Shown: one piece after another, positions 46,031-55,132 of the stretch | Position numbering within the stretch: the stretch's first letter is position 1 | Layout: the number at the start of each line of letters is the position of its first letter | Assembly: GCA_030424545.1 (NCBI GenBank) | Contig: JAUHWL010000015.1 | Location: 1-64,000, forward strand | Source: Bacteroidia bacterium | GTDB taxonomy: Bacteria; Bacteroidota; Bacteroidia; Flavobacteriales; Schleiferiaceae | Direction of reading: 5' to 3' | Length of the DNA: 64,000 nt | Notes under the pieces: model-generated | Told to the model about the DNA's origin: nothing | The model's database searches: none | Seen by the model: only the letters and a program-made list of their open reading frames with translations | Position numbers and translations under genes: made by a program

Positions 46031-47965
46031 TTAGGCTTTTTGTTGGTTTGGAAAACGCAAAGTAATACTTGCTCCATTTTTATTCTGTGCTTGCACTTTG
46101 GCTTTTAATTTTTCTGCAAGCGATTGCACAAGTTTAAAACCAAAACTCTCCAATTCATCCATTTTAAAGTTTTCTGAAAAGCCTTTGCCATTATCACAAA
46201 CAGACAAAATAAATTCTTCTCCACTTTGTTTCAAGCTAATTTTAATTTCCCCAGAGCTTCCTTCGTTAAAGGCATATTTAAATGCATTGGTAATAAGTTC
46301 ATTTAATATCATGCCTACGGGCATGGCGGTATCAATGTCCAAATAAACGGTCTCTACATCTACTTTTACATCAATAAACTTTCTATCAATTTTTAAAGAG
46401 TGTACCAAACTATCTACCAAGTTTTGCACGTAATCGCGCATTTGCACCCCTTTTAAATTTTCTTCTTGATAAAGTTTTTGGTGCACCAAGGCCATGCTAA
46501 GCACTCTGTTTTTTCCTTCGGTAAGTACGGCAAGGGTTTGTGGATCTGTTATATGCCGTGCTTGCAAGTTTAACAAGCTAGAGATAAACTGTAAATTGTT
46601 TTTTACCCGATGATGAATTTCTTTAATCAACACTTCTTTTTCAGCAAGTTGTTTTTTAATAATTTCATTTTTATCTCGCAGTGTATCATTGTTGCGCATT
46701 TTTATACGGTATTGATTGTAAAGCAACACCAAAATAATGAGCACAAAAGCAGCCAATCCCATAAAAGCATATTTCTGGTTTTGCTGTTTCTGTAAAATCA
46801 ATTCGTTTAATTCTAAGCTTGCATTCGCTTCGGCCAGTTGTTTGTCTTTTATTTCGCTTTGGTATTTTTCTTCTAGCTCGGCAATTTTATTATTGGTTTC
46901 TACGCTGTTAATGCTATCATTTAAATCTTGGTTTAGCACCCTGTACTCCAATGCTTTTTCAAAATCTTTTTTTTCTTTATAAATGTTTGAAATTAAATTG
47001 TATGAAAACGAAAGTTGACTCATGGCTTGCATTTCCTCAAAATTGGCAATGGCCAGTTCTGCATTTTTAAGTGCTAATGAAATGTTGCCGAGCTTTAAAT
47101 CTATTTCGGCAAGCCGCAATATGGTTCCGTTTATACGCAGTTTGTCGCCAAGTTTTTCAAATATTTCAAGTCCATTTAAAAACTGCTTTTTACTCTCTTC
47201 TAGCTTATTCTGAAGAGAATAGGCTACTCCTAAATTAAAATAGGTAACGCCTAACCTAAATTCTGTACCGTGCTCTTTAAAATAATCTCTTGCCTGTAAA
47301 GAAAAATCAATTGACTTCTCCAATTCACCCATGTCATTATACATCCCCGCCATATTAAGCATGGTTAAGTACTGTCTAGGTTTGTTGTCAATGGCCTTAA
47401 AACTTTCTATGGCTTTTAAAAAGTAGGCCTCAGCATCCTGATTTTTTCCGCGTACCGCGTACAATATTCCAATGCTTATGTAGCTTGAGCCAACTTCGTT
47501 TGTATCACCTCGGTCTAACGAAATTTTAAGCGATTCCTGCATAAACTCCAAAGCGTCTTCATATTCATCAGATTGGCGTTTTGATTCGCCCATTCTATTC
47601 AACATATTGGCTTGTTGCCGCTTATTGCCTTCCGATTTATAACGCTCATACGCTTCTTTATAATAGCGAAAAGCCATTTTGTAATCCCCTAAGTAGCTGT
47701 ACGCCCTACCCAGCTTTTCATTCGCCAAGTTTATTCCGTTTGCATATTCTAATGCTTGCGCCAGTTTTAAGGCTTCATCCGCATATTCTTTTCCTTTATC
47801 AAAAGATTCTTCCAAAGCACCTTCGCTAAGTTGTAACCATGCTAAAACTTTAGCCGTGTCATTAGTCATAGCTTTTACAGAGGGCAAAGTGAGTTTGCTA
47901 TTTTCTTGGCTATACATTGTAAATGACATTACCAGACTAAAAAGAATAAGTTGATAAATCTTCAT
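46031..47965 (-). CDS. TPR-containing sensor histidine kinase (HisKA_2 type)
   Basis: This 644-residue protein has a signal peptide, about seven TPR repeats (about 40-350), a coiled coil and one transmembrane segment (about 400-417, FMGLAAFVLIILVLLYNQY). The HisKA_2 phosphorylation box is EIHHRVKNNLQFISSLLNL, with an N box LNELITNAFKYAFNE and a G box CDNGKGFS in the ATPase domain. TPR segments outside the membrane probably bind a partner or nutrient signal. The response regulator gene follows after a 4-bp gap. Likely targets include nearby surface-protein genes, but this is untested. Confidence 0.93.
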   Translation of the reverse strand: MKIYQLILFSLVMSFTMYSQENSKLTLPSVKAMTNDTAKVLAWLQLSEGALEESFDKGKEYADEALKLAQALEYANGINLANEKLGRAYSYLGDYKMAFRYYKEAYERYKSEGNKRQQANMLNRMGESKRQSDEYEDALEFMQESLKISLDRGDTNEVGSSYISIGILYAVRGKNQDAEAYFLKAIESFKAIDNKPRQYLTMLNMAGMYNDMGELEKSIDFSLQARDYFKEHGTEFRLGVTYFNLGVAYSLQNKLEESKKQFLNGLEIFEKLGDKLRINGTILRLAEIDLKLGNISLALKNAELAIANFEEMQAMSQLSFSYNLISNIYKEKKDFEKALEYRVLNQDLNDSINSVETNNKIAELEEKYQSEIKDKQLAEANASLELNELILQKQQNQKYAFMGLAAFVLIILVLLYNQYRIKMRNNDTLRDKNEIIKKQLAEKEVLIKEIHHRVKNNLQFISSLLNLQARHITDPQTLAVLTEGKNRVLSMALVHQKLYQEENLKGVQMRDYVQNLVDSLVHSLKIDRKFIDVKVDVETVYLDIDTAMPVGMILNELITNAFKYAFNEGSSGEIKISLKQSGEEFILSVCDNGKGFSENFKMDELESFGFKLVQSLAEKLKAKVQAQNKNGASITLRFPNQQKA

Positions 47966-48039
47966 CGTGCTTTTATGTGAGTGAAAATTAAAGTATTTTA
48001 AAAGTTTGAATTTAGATATTTGTGAAAGAATGTCTCGTC

Positions 48040-50406
48040 ATGAAAAATTTTCTTTTTACAATTTTTGTTTTTTCCTCTTTTATATGCCTGGGTCAATTTA
48101 ATTGTCAACAATCCAAACAACATTTTAAAGTTGCAGCAGCTACCCCTCCACTAAACAACAATGGCAAAAGTGATACGCTTGATATTTTGCATTACAACCT
48201 TGAACTTGATGCAACCAACATTACCAGTAATACCTTAGAGGGCATTTGCACCATCACCATGGTGAGTAAGCAAAACGGAGTTATTACGGTAAATTTAGAC
48301 TTATTGACTTTAAGTGTTACTTCTGTATTATACAATCAAACTACCAGTTGCACTTATTTTTATAATGGCGGTCCACAGTTAAAAGTTATTTTGCCCAATG
48401 CCGTTATGGCCTCAGATACATTTCAGTTACAAATAAATTATGGCGGAGCGCCCACGCAAGATGCCAGCGGCTGGGGCGGGTTTCACTTTACAAATCCGTA
48501 CTATTTTAATTTAGGTGTTGGTTTTGCGGCAAACCCGCATACGTACGGCCGGGCTTGGTTTCCGTGCTTCGATAATTTTGTAGAACGCAGCACATATTCT
48601 TTTCAGGTAAAAACCGAAGGCGGCAGAAAAGCATATTGCAACGGCTTGCGCACTTCTATAGATTCTGTAACATTTGGTGGCGACACCCTTGTTAGCCATT
48701 GGGAAATGACCAACGAAATTCCAACGTACCTCGCCAGCATTGCCATTAGCAATTATGCCGAATTAATTCATACACACAATGGCATGCCATTTTGGATTAT
48801 TGCGAGACCCAGCGATACCTCAAACGCAAAAGTTAGATTTAGCAATTTAGATGCTATTTATGATGGATTTGTACAACGCTATGGTCCTTATTATTGGCAA
48901 AAAGTGGGTTATGCGCTAACAACCATTGGCGCCATGGAGCATGCCACAAGCATCCATTTTCCTAGAAACTCTTTAGCGGCAGAAGATATTATAGCACATG
49001 AGCTTGCTCACCATTGGTTTGGCAATTTAATTACCTGCGAAACCGCTGGCGATATGTGGATAAACGAGGGCATGGCCGAATATTTAAGCCATCAATACGA
49101 AGAAGATTTAAACGGACGAAGTGCCTATATGCAGGTAACAAAAGACAACCACACATATGTATTAAACAATGTTGCCGTGGCCGATAGCGGCTATAGAGCC
49201 TTGTATGGATTGCCAAACGAATTAACATACGGCACAACAACGTACCAAAACGGAGCGGTTGTTGGGCACAATTTACGGGGCTATTTAGGCGATTCGCTTT
49301 TCTTTAATGGCATTACACAACTAATGGCAAACAACAAATACAAGTCCATAAGTAGTGCTCAATTTAGAGATCAACTCTCGGCAATAACCGGTTATAATGT
49401 AACGCCCTTTTTCGAAGATTGGGTTTTTAACCCCGGATTACCTGATTTTAACATAGACTCTATGCAGGTTGTTTCTTCTGCCATTCCAGAAAAAACGGTT
49501 CATGTGCGCGTTTCGCAGCGTATGCGAGCTACCACAAAACGCTTTACCCACGTGCCATTAACATTAAGTTTGCACGATGCACAAGGAAACAAGCAAGACT
49601 TTTCGGTAGCGTTTTTAAGTGCCGATACCACCTTTACATTTTTGGTTCCCTTCCACCCTACTTGGGCTGCCATAAACCAAGGCGACCATATTTATACTGG
49701 CGTTGCCGCCAATGATTATGTTATTACAAGTGCCGGAACTATACAAGATTCTCGCACAAAAATGCGCGTGGCTACAGGTGCCGTTACCGATTCTACTTTT
49801 TTACGCATTGAGCATCATTGGGCTGGGCCGTCTACCACAGGAAACGAAAACTTTAAAATTTCTACCTCAAGATATTGGCGTGTTACGGGGCATATTCCAG
49901 CAAGTTTTAACCCTACTGCGCGGTTAGAATTTACATCTAGCCCAAACAATTTTTACTTAGATGAAGACTTGCTAAAAAATGGCGAAGACAGTCTAATTCT
50001 TGTTTACCGCAAAGATGCTACCGAAGAATGGCGCGAATTCACCCACTATACTAAAGATTATTTTGGCAGCCCCACCAATAAATACGGCCGCATAGAATTA
50101 CACACTTTGCCTATTGGCGAATATGCTTTTGCTAATGGCGTTTCCCTTTTTGGTGTTGAAGAAAAAAACAAAACGGCAAATCATTTTAAGCTTTTTCCTA
50201 ATCCAACTAGCCAATTTATTACGGTAGATTTTGGCGCAACTAGCAATAATTTTTCTTGGCAAATAGTAGATGCCAAAGGGGTAGAAATGCTAACGGGCAA
50301 GCAAAACAACCAGCAACAAACACTGCGCATTGATGTGGCTACACTTGCCACAGGCACCTATTTTTTCTGCACAGATAAAGGCTGCCAAGCATTTGTTAAA
50401 GAATAG
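48040..50406 (+). CDS. Secreted M1-family aminopeptidase with type A T9SS domain
   Basis: From ATG 48040 (788 residues; an upstream in-frame GTG at 48022 gives an implausible N-terminus) there is a signal peptide ending CLGQ. The N-terminal beta domain precedes a catalytic domain with GAMEH (exopeptidase loop) and the zinc site HELAHHWFGN plus the downstream Glu (18 residues later, NEGMAEYLSH). The C-terminal ~75 residues, starting about FKLFPNPTSQFITVDFG, form a T9SS sorting domain. It removes N-terminal residues from peptides outside the cell. Between the two is a beta-rich linker. Confidence 0.92.
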   Translation: MKNFLFTIFVFSSFICLGQFNCQQSKQHFKVAAATPPLNNNGKSDTLDILHYNLELDATNITSNTLEGICTITMVSKQNGVITVNLDLLTLSVTSVLYNQTTSCTYFYNGGPQLKVILPNAVMASDTFQLQINYGGAPTQDASGWGGFHFTNPYYFNLGVGFAANPHTYGRAWFPCFDNFVERSTYSFQVKTEGGRKAYCNGLRTSIDSVTFGGDTLVSHWEMTNEIPTYLASIAISNYAELIHTHNGMPFWIIARPSDTSNAKVRFSNLDAIYDGFVQRYGPYYWQKVGYALTTIGAMEHATSIHFPRNSLAAEDIIAHELAHHWFGNLITCETAGDMWINEGMAEYLSHQYEEDLNGRSAYMQVTKDNHTYVLNNVAVADSGYRALYGLPNELTYGTTTYQNGAVVGHNLRGYLGDSLFFNGITQLMANNKYKSISSAQFRDQLSAITGYNVTPFFEDWVFNPGLPDFNIDSMQVVSSAIPEKTVHVRVSQRMRATTKRFTHVPLTLSLHDAQGNKQDFSVAFLSADTTFTFLVPFHPTWAAINQGDHIYTGVAANDYVITSAGTIQDSRTKMRVATGAVTDSTFLRIEHHWAGPSTTGNENFKISTSRYWRVTGHIPASFNPTARLEFTSSPNNFYLDEDLLKNGEDSLILVYRKDATEEWREFTHYTKDYFGSPTNKYGRIELHTLPIGEYAFANGVSLFGVEEKNKTANHFKLFPNPTSQFITVDFGATSNNFSWQIVDAKGVEMLTGKQNNQQQTLRIDVATLATGTYFFCTDKGCQAFVKE

Positions 50407-50464
50407 TTCTAGACATAAAAACCCTAAATTGTGCTAACTTTCTGAACTTAAAAAACATGATAAA

Positions 50465-50875
50465 ATGAAAATTATTCTCAAAAATATTTTGGCTGTAATT
50501 CTGGGTATCATTATAGGGGGTGCTGTAAACATGGCCCTTATTATGGCCAGTGGTAGCATCATTCCGTACCCAGAAGGTTTTATTGAGGGAGATATGGAAA
50601 GCCTTGCAGAATTCATTCCTCAATTTGAAATAAAACATTTTATCATGCCATTTTTGGCGCACGCTTTAGGCACTTTGGTGGGCGCATTTATTGCCGCAAA
50701 AGTTGCAGGTTCGCACAACATAAAGTTTGCCCTTGCTATTGGTGTTTTCTTTTTGTTTGGTGGAATTCAAATGGCGATAGAACTGCCCGCACCACTGTGG
50801 TATGATGTGGTTGATCTGGGTCTTGCCTACATCCCTATGGGGTATTTAGGTTGGAAAATGGCCTCTAGAAAATAA
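50465..50875 (+). CDS. Small polytopic membrane protein
   Basis: This 136-residue protein has four hydrophobic helices, the first reading NILAVILGIIIGGAVNMALI. The others are around FIMPFLAHALGTLVGAFIAA, IKFALAIGVFFLFGGIQMAI and the last segment ending YIPMGYLGWKMASRK. No signal peptide or enzyme motif is visible, and I do not recognise the family. A -7-like TAACTTTC (50435-50442) lies 23 bp before the ATG, so it probably has its own promoter. Confidence 0.65.
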   Translation: MKIILKNILAVILGIIIGGAVNMALIMASGSIIPYPEGFIEGDMESLAEFIPQFEIKHFIMPFLAHALGTLVGAFIAAKVAGSHNIKFALAIGVFFLFGGIQMAIELPAPLWYDVVDLGLAYIPMGYLGWKMASRK

Positions 50876-50922
50876 TTCATTTCTTAGATTTTCCGTTCAC
50901 ATTTAAGGAACATGCTTTGCAA

Positions 50923-50964
50923 ATATTTCATTAGCGATTCAACTTTGCTGATGATATTTCATTA
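50923..50964. repeat. Direct repeat ATATTTCATTA upstream of cbpA
   Basis: ATATTTCATTA occurs at 50923-50933 and 50954-50964, 31 bp apart (about three DNA turns). The pair lies about 50-90 bp before the cbpA start and could bind a regulator of the chaperone pair. Low-complexity AT-rich DNA is an alternative explanation. Confidence 0.3.
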
Positions 50965-51014
50965 TGATTTCTTCCTAATATTTTTACTTTTAAAGCCCAA
51001 ATTAATTTAATCAA

Positions 51015-51914
51015 ATGGCGGTTATCGATTACTACAAAATCTTAGGCGTAGCCAAATCTGCAAGCGAAAAAGAAATTAAGAATGCGTATCGCAAACTGGC
51101 TCGAAAATATCATCCAGACTTAAACCCAAACAACAAAGAAGCCGAGTTAAAATTCAAAGAAATTAACGAGGCCAACGAAGTTTTAAGCAACGCAGAAAAC
51201 CGCAAGAAATACGACCAATACGGCAAAGATTGGAAACATGGCGAAGAGTACGAAAAAGCCAAACATCAGCAACAATCGCAATACCAATCACAGCAAGGTG
51301 GTTTTGCCGGTGGCGATTTTGGCGGCCAAGATTTCTCTGATTATTTTGAATCTATGTTTAGTGGAGCCCGTTCTACTTCTGGTAGAGGTACGCGCGGAAA
51401 GTTTAGAGGTCAAGATTTTAACACCGAATTTCACCTCAACCTAAAAGATGTTTATGAAACGAAACAACATGTTTTAACCGTTGACAAACATAAAATTAGA
51501 CTCACCGTTGCGGCTGGTGTAAAAGATGGGCAAGTCATCAAAATTGCTGGCAAAGGTGGCCAAGGCATCAATGGCGGACCCAATGGCGATTTATACATCA
51601 AGTTCATCATCAACAATAACACAAAATTTAAGCGCGATGGAAACAACTTGTACACGCAAGTTGATGTAGATTTATACACCGCCATTTTAGGTGGCGAAAT
51701 TACAGTTGATACCTTTGATGGAAAAGTAAAACTTACCGTTAAGCCCGAAACACAGAGCGATACAAAAGTAAAACTCACCGGAAAAGGATTTCCAAAATAC
51801 AAGCAAGAAGGCGAGTTTGGCGACCTTTACATTTCCTATAAAATTAAAATGCCAACCCAATTAAGCGACAAGGAAAAGGAACTTTTTAGAGAATTACAAA
51901 ACGCAAAATCATGA
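51015..51914 (+). CDS. cbpA: CbpA-like DnaJ co-chaperone
   Basis: This 299-residue protein has a J domain (about 5-65) with the HPD loop in KYHPDLNPNN, a Gln/Gly-rich linker (75-115), and two C-terminal substrate-binding domains ending KELFRELQNA. The zinc-finger Cys repeats of DnaJ are missing, as in CbpA. It stimulates DnaK ATPase and can bind curved DNA. Its stop overlaps the start of cbpM (ATGA), matching the known cbpA-cbpM order. Confidence 0.95.
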   Translation: MAVIDYYKILGVAKSASEKEIKNAYRKLARKYHPDLNPNNKEAELKFKEINEANEVLSNAENRKKYDQYGKDWKHGEEYEKAKHQQQSQYQSQQGGFAGGDFGGQDFSDYFESMFSGARSTSGRGTRGKFRGQDFNTEFHLNLKDVYETKQHVLTVDKHKIRLTVAAGVKDGQVIKIAGKGGQGINGGPNGDLYIKFIINNNTKFKRDGNNLYTQVDVDLYTAILGGEITVDTFDGKVKLTVKPETQSDTKVKLTGKGFPKYKQEGEFGDLYISYKIKMPTQLSDKEKELFRELQNAKS

Positions 51915-52210
51915 CGAAAACACAACACTTAATATCCGCAGAAACGCTGTGTACGCATTACCAAATAGAATTTTCGTTTGTAGATGCGTTGCATAATATT
52001 GGCCTTATTCACATAGAAATTGTAGAGAAAAAGCATTTTATTCATCAAGATCAAATTGCCGATTTAGAAAAAATGATACGGATGCATCTTGAGTTAAATT
52101 TAAATCCAGAAGGCATTGACGTGGTTTTTAATCTCATTGAAAAAGAGCAGGAATTACAAAACGAAATAATTTTTCTTCGGAATAGGTTGCGTATTTACGA
52201 AAACGAGTAA
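51911..52210 (+). CDS. cbpM: CbpM-like chaperone modulator
   Basis: This 99-residue protein begins TLCTHYQIEFSFVDALHNIG and ends in a helix pair with a Leu-rich coil (about 80-97), typical of the MerR-like CbpM family. CbpM binds the J domain of CbpA and inhibits both its co-chaperone and DNA-binding activities. The start overlaps cbpA by 4 bp, so stoichiometry is likely coupled. Sequence match is modest, but the position makes the call firm. Confidence 0.85.
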   Translation: MTKTQHLISAETLCTHYQIEFSFVDALHNIGLIHIEIVEKKHFIHQDQIADLEKMIRMHLELNLNPEGIDVVFNLIEKEQELQNEIIFLRNRLRIYENE

Positions 52211-52241
52211 ATCAAAAAAGACATTTGAAAAATCTTTATAC

Positions 52242-52442
52242 ATGAAAAAAAACAATCGAACTGTCTACATCATCATTTTAATTTTGGGCATTTTAAACCT
52301 GAGTATTGCGGCTTTTGACATAATTAGCGGCAACCCTGTTGACAAGTATATTTTCACTTTATTTATAGGAATAACATTAACCGGATTAGGCTATTTGCGT
52401 TTGCGCGCCAAACCCGGCACCGATGAAGAAGCCGAGCTTTAA
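52242..52442 (+). CDS. Small two-span membrane protein
   Basis: This 66-residue protein has two hydrophobic segments: VYIIILILGILNLSIAAFDI and YIFTLFIGITLTGLGYLRL. A short charged C-terminus follows. No family recognised. It follows cbpM after 31 bp and its stop overlaps the convergent nucleoid-protein gene by 4 bp. It could be a third member of the cbp run or an independent gene. Confidence 0.55.
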   Translation: MKKNNRTVYIIILILGILNLSIAAFDIISGNPVDKYIFTLFIGITLTGLGYLRLRAKPGTDEEAEL

Positions 52443-53491
52443 GGCATTTCTTTGTTAAAATAAACCTTGTAAAAACGCATGCCGCGTTCGTCATCAAAGC
52501 CTTCTTCTATAAAGTGTTGGCTGCTTTCTGGGTTGTTAAAATCTAGCTTTATTTGGATGTTGGTATCCAGCTTTATGTAGTTTTTAATTTTTCGCTTTTC
52601 TTTCTGTAGTATAGGTTTAGAAATGTCAAAAGCATCTTCAAACTTAATTTCACGCTCTGCCTCAAAATGGCGCTGATAATCTACAAAAGCCTCTTTTTGC
52701 TCCACATTTTCAAAAACCTGATCTTGAAAATTGTGGTTTTCAAGCTTTTCATTTTCATTAAAAAACTTTACCGAGGCATTTAAAAAATCTACTTCAGCCT
52801 TTTTTGTGGCGTGAGGTTTAATCACTTCCTCGGCAAAACCCTTACACAAATCCAAATAATTTTTAGTGCTAAAATGTTTGTCTTCAACAAAGTCAATACC
52901 CAAAAAATCATCTTTCCAATATTCGGCATCATAGCTATTTTGATCGATACTTAAAATCTGAAAACGCGGTTCTTCATCTGTATCTAAAATAATGCAGCCT
53001 TTGTCTAACTTGTTTAGACTTATGCCTTCTAGCTGGTTTAAAGCAAGGTTTTTATCGTTTTCTATCAGCTTTAAAAAAGATTCTTTGTTTTCAGATTTAA
53101 AAATTCCAACACCTTTTCTCAACCTTTCATTCAACAATAAATCATGAAAAAGCACCACAAAAACATCGCCTGTTTTAATGTGTGGATGGCTAGATTGATC
53201 GTACAAATGTTCTACTAATTTTTGCGAAGATTCTTCAAAAGTATCTTCATTGGCTAGGATATTTTCCGCCAATCCTTTAACCGGATGATAGGCCAAATCT
53301 ACCGTATGTTTAAACTGATAGGTTTCTGTAGCTTTTAAAAATGGCTTAAAAAAATACTGACACAAACTTCTGTGTATTTCTTCTTCTACCACCAAACAAG
53401 ATTCTGATAAAAAATTACCTGTTTCTAAATTTTTATTGCCCACTCGGTGTACAATAATTTTGTCAATTTCTACGGCACCTAATTCTATCAT
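52439..53491 (-). CDS. Nucleoid-associated protein (NdpA/YejK-like)
   Basis: This 350-residue protein fits the NdpA family in length and pattern: N-terminal IIVHRVGNKN..., VVLFHDLLLNERLRKGVGIFK in the middle, and CIILDTDEEPRFQIL later. YejK is a nucleoid protein of E. coli that also binds topoisomerases. Its promoter -7 element TATCTTCG (53511-53518) lies 20 bp before the ATG, divergent from the thioesterase promoter. Function in Bacteroidota is not well defined. Confidence 0.85.
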   Translation of the reverse strand: MIELGAVEIDKIIVHRVGNKNLETGNFLSESCLVVEEEIHRSLCQYFFKPFLKATETYQFKHTVDLAYHPVKGLAENILANEDTFEESSQKLVEHLYDQSSHPHIKTGDVFVVLFHDLLLNERLRKGVGIFKSENKESFLKLIENDKNLALNQLEGISLNKLDKGCIILDTDEEPRFQILSIDQNSYDAEYWKDDFLGIDFVEDKHFSTKNYLDLCKGFAEEVIKPHATKKAEVDFLNASVKFFNENEKLENHNFQDQVFENVEQKEAFVDYQRHFEAEREIKFEDAFDISKPILQKEKRKIKNYIKLDTNIQIKLDFNNPESSQHFIEEGFDDERGMRFYKVYFNKEMP

Positions 53492-53510
53492 CTGCTAAAT
53501 TTAAGGGTGG

Positions 53511-53518
53511 CGAAGATA
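53511..53518 (-). promoter_or_regulatory. -7 element of the nucleoid-protein gene
   Basis: The minus strand reads TATCTTCG, a common Bacteroidota variant of TAnnTTTG, 20 bp before the ATG. Confidence 0.5.
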
Positions 53519-53541
53519 AATTTATAGACCGCGATTAACGC

Positions 53542-53549
53542 TATCTTTC
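53542..53549 (+). promoter_or_regulatory. -7 element of the thioesterase gene
   Basis: TATCTTTC lies 20 bp before the ATG at 53570. Together with 53511-53518 it gives a compact divergent promoter. Confidence 0.45.
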
Positions 53550-53569
53550 TAACATTAAAAATTATTGCT

Positions 53570-54136
53570 ATGATTTATTATTGGCTACACACCCTTTATA
53601 TTTTTATAGGTAGTAGGCTTTTTTGGAAAAATGTAAATGTGCTCAGCAACTTGTCGCGCACCCGTAGAGTTAGCATTTTAGACTGCGAAGGGTTTCGATT
53701 TATGAATAATTCTAAATATACCTTCTACATGGATTTAATCCGGTTCGAGATTCTGTTCCGTTCTAAACTCTTTGATGCAACGCTAAAGAAAGGGATCATT
53801 CCAACACTTGGTTCACAAAAAATAATTTACAAAAAACCCTTAAAAGTGTTTACTAAATTTAAAATCACACTCATAATAGATGGATGGGACGATAAATGGG
53901 TTTACCACAAACAAATGTTTGAACAAAATGGAAAAATTATGGCCATAGGTTATACCAAAGTGGCCTTTTGGAAAAACAAAAAAACGCTTAACCTTACTGA
54001 TATTCTTGCCGATGCTGGCGTACACATTAAACAGCAAAAGCCCAGCTTAGCTATTTTAAACCTTTTTAATAATGATTATGCATTGTTGCATTCAAGTAAT
54101 AAGTCCCAACTCAATATTTCTACTCAGGTTGATTAG
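53570..54136 (+). CDS. THEM6-like hot-dog acyl-CoA thioesterase
   Basis: This 188-residue protein has an N-terminal hydrophobic stretch (YYWLHTLYIFIGSRLFW) then the hot-dog pattern of 4HBT/THEM6 proteins. That pattern includes NNSKYTFYMDLIRFEILFRS, PTLGSQKIIYKKPLKVFTKF and NGKIMAIGYTKVAFW. This family cleaves long-chain acyl-CoA. It lies divergent to the nucleoid-protein gene, and dapD follows. The catalytic Asp-like residue in MDLIRFE is in place. Confidence 0.85.
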   Translation: MIYYWLHTLYIFIGSRLFWKNVNVLSNLSRTRRVSILDCEGFRFMNNSKYTFYMDLIRFEILFRSKLFDATLKKGIIPTLGSQKIIYKKPLKVFTKFKITLIIDGWDDKWVYHKQMFEQNGKIMAIGYTKVAFWKNKKTLNLTDILADAGVHIKQQKPSLAILNLFNNDYALLHSSNKSQLNISTQVD

Positions 54137-54214
54137 CACAATTGCCCGTTCATTTTTTAACTTGAAATAAACCATTTGCAATTATTAAAACTACTGCCGC
54201 AAGTTTGGCAAGTT

Positions 54215-54222
54215 TATATTTG
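54215..54222 (+). promoter_or_regulatory. -7 element of dapD
   Basis: TATATTTG (full match) lies 21 bp before the ATG at 54243 and also supports that ATG over an in-frame TTG at 54225. Confidence 0.6.
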
Positions 54223-54242
54223 TTTTGCAGCAAATTTTAGAG

Positions 54243-55058
54243 ATGACAGATTTACAACAAAAAATAGAAGCCGCTTGGGAAAATCGCGATTTATTGGCCC
54301 AAGAAGAAACTCAAAATACAATCAAAAACGTAATAGAATTGCTTGATAAAGGCCAACTACGCGTTGCAGAACCAAAAGAAAATAGTTGGTTGGTAAATGA
54401 GTGGATTAAAAAAGCTGTAATTCTGTATTTCCCTATAGCAAAAATGGAAACCATAGAAGTGGGGCCGTTTGAGTTTCACGATAAAATTCCACTAAAGAAA
54501 AATTATGCCGATTTAGGTGTACGCGTTGTACCTCATGCCATTGCTCGTCACGGTAGCTATGTGGCCAAAGGTGTTATTATGATGCCGAGCTACGTAAACA
54601 TTGGCGCTTTTGTAGATAGCGGCACCATGGTAGATACCTGGGCAACTGTTGGTAGCTGTGCACAAATTGGCAAAAACGTTCACCTAAGTGGTGGTGTTGG
54701 TATTGGCGGTGTGCTAGAACCCATACAAGCAGCACCCGTTATTATAGAAGACAATTGTTTTGTAGGTAGCCGATGCATTGTTGTAGAAGGCATTCGTGTA
54801 GAGTCTGAAGCCGTACTTGGCGCCAATGTGGTTTTAACAGGATCTACTAAAATCATTGATGTTACGGGGCCAGAACCAAAAGAAATTAAAGGATACATTC
54901 CTGCTCGTTCTGTTGTTATCCCTGGTAGCTACACCAAAGAGTTTCCTGCCGGAAATTACAATGTTCCCTGTGCTTTAATTATTGGAACGCGCAAAGAGAG
55001 CACCAATAAAAAAACATCGTTAAACGATGCGTTGCGAGAATATAACGTAGCCGTTTAA
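54243..55058 (+). CDS. dapD: 2,3,4,5-tetrahydropyridine-2,6-dicarboxylate N-succinyltransferase
   Basis: The ATG at 54243 (MTDLQQKIEAAWENRDLLAQ) gives 271 residues. The left-handed beta-helix carries hexapeptide repeats, and the motifs VPHAIARHGSYVAKGVIMMP, SYVNIGAFVDSGTMVDTWAT and GSCAQIGKNVHLSGGVGIGG are diagnostic. It makes N-succinyl-2-amino-6-ketopimelate in the lysine/diaminopimelate pathway. The last segment (SVVIPGSYTKEFPAGNYNVP) is complete. Confidence 0.98.
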   Translation: MTDLQQKIEAAWENRDLLAQEETQNTIKNVIELLDKGQLRVAEPKENSWLVNEWIKKAVILYFPIAKMETIEVGPFEFHDKIPLKKNYADLGVRVVPHAIARHGSYVAKGVIMMPSYVNIGAFVDSGTMVDTWATVGSCAQIGKNVHLSGGVGIGGVLEPIQAAPVIIEDNCFVGSRCIVVEGIRVESEAVLGANVVLTGSTKIIDVTGPEPKEIKGYIPARSVVIPGSYTKEFPAGNYNVPCALIIGTRKESTNKKTSLNDALREYNVAV

Positions 55059-55132
55059 CCGATTAAAACTTGGGTATGAAGGTGCTCTTAAAAAGTTTAA
55101 CTTTATCCCCAACCAATTAAGAAAAAAATAAA

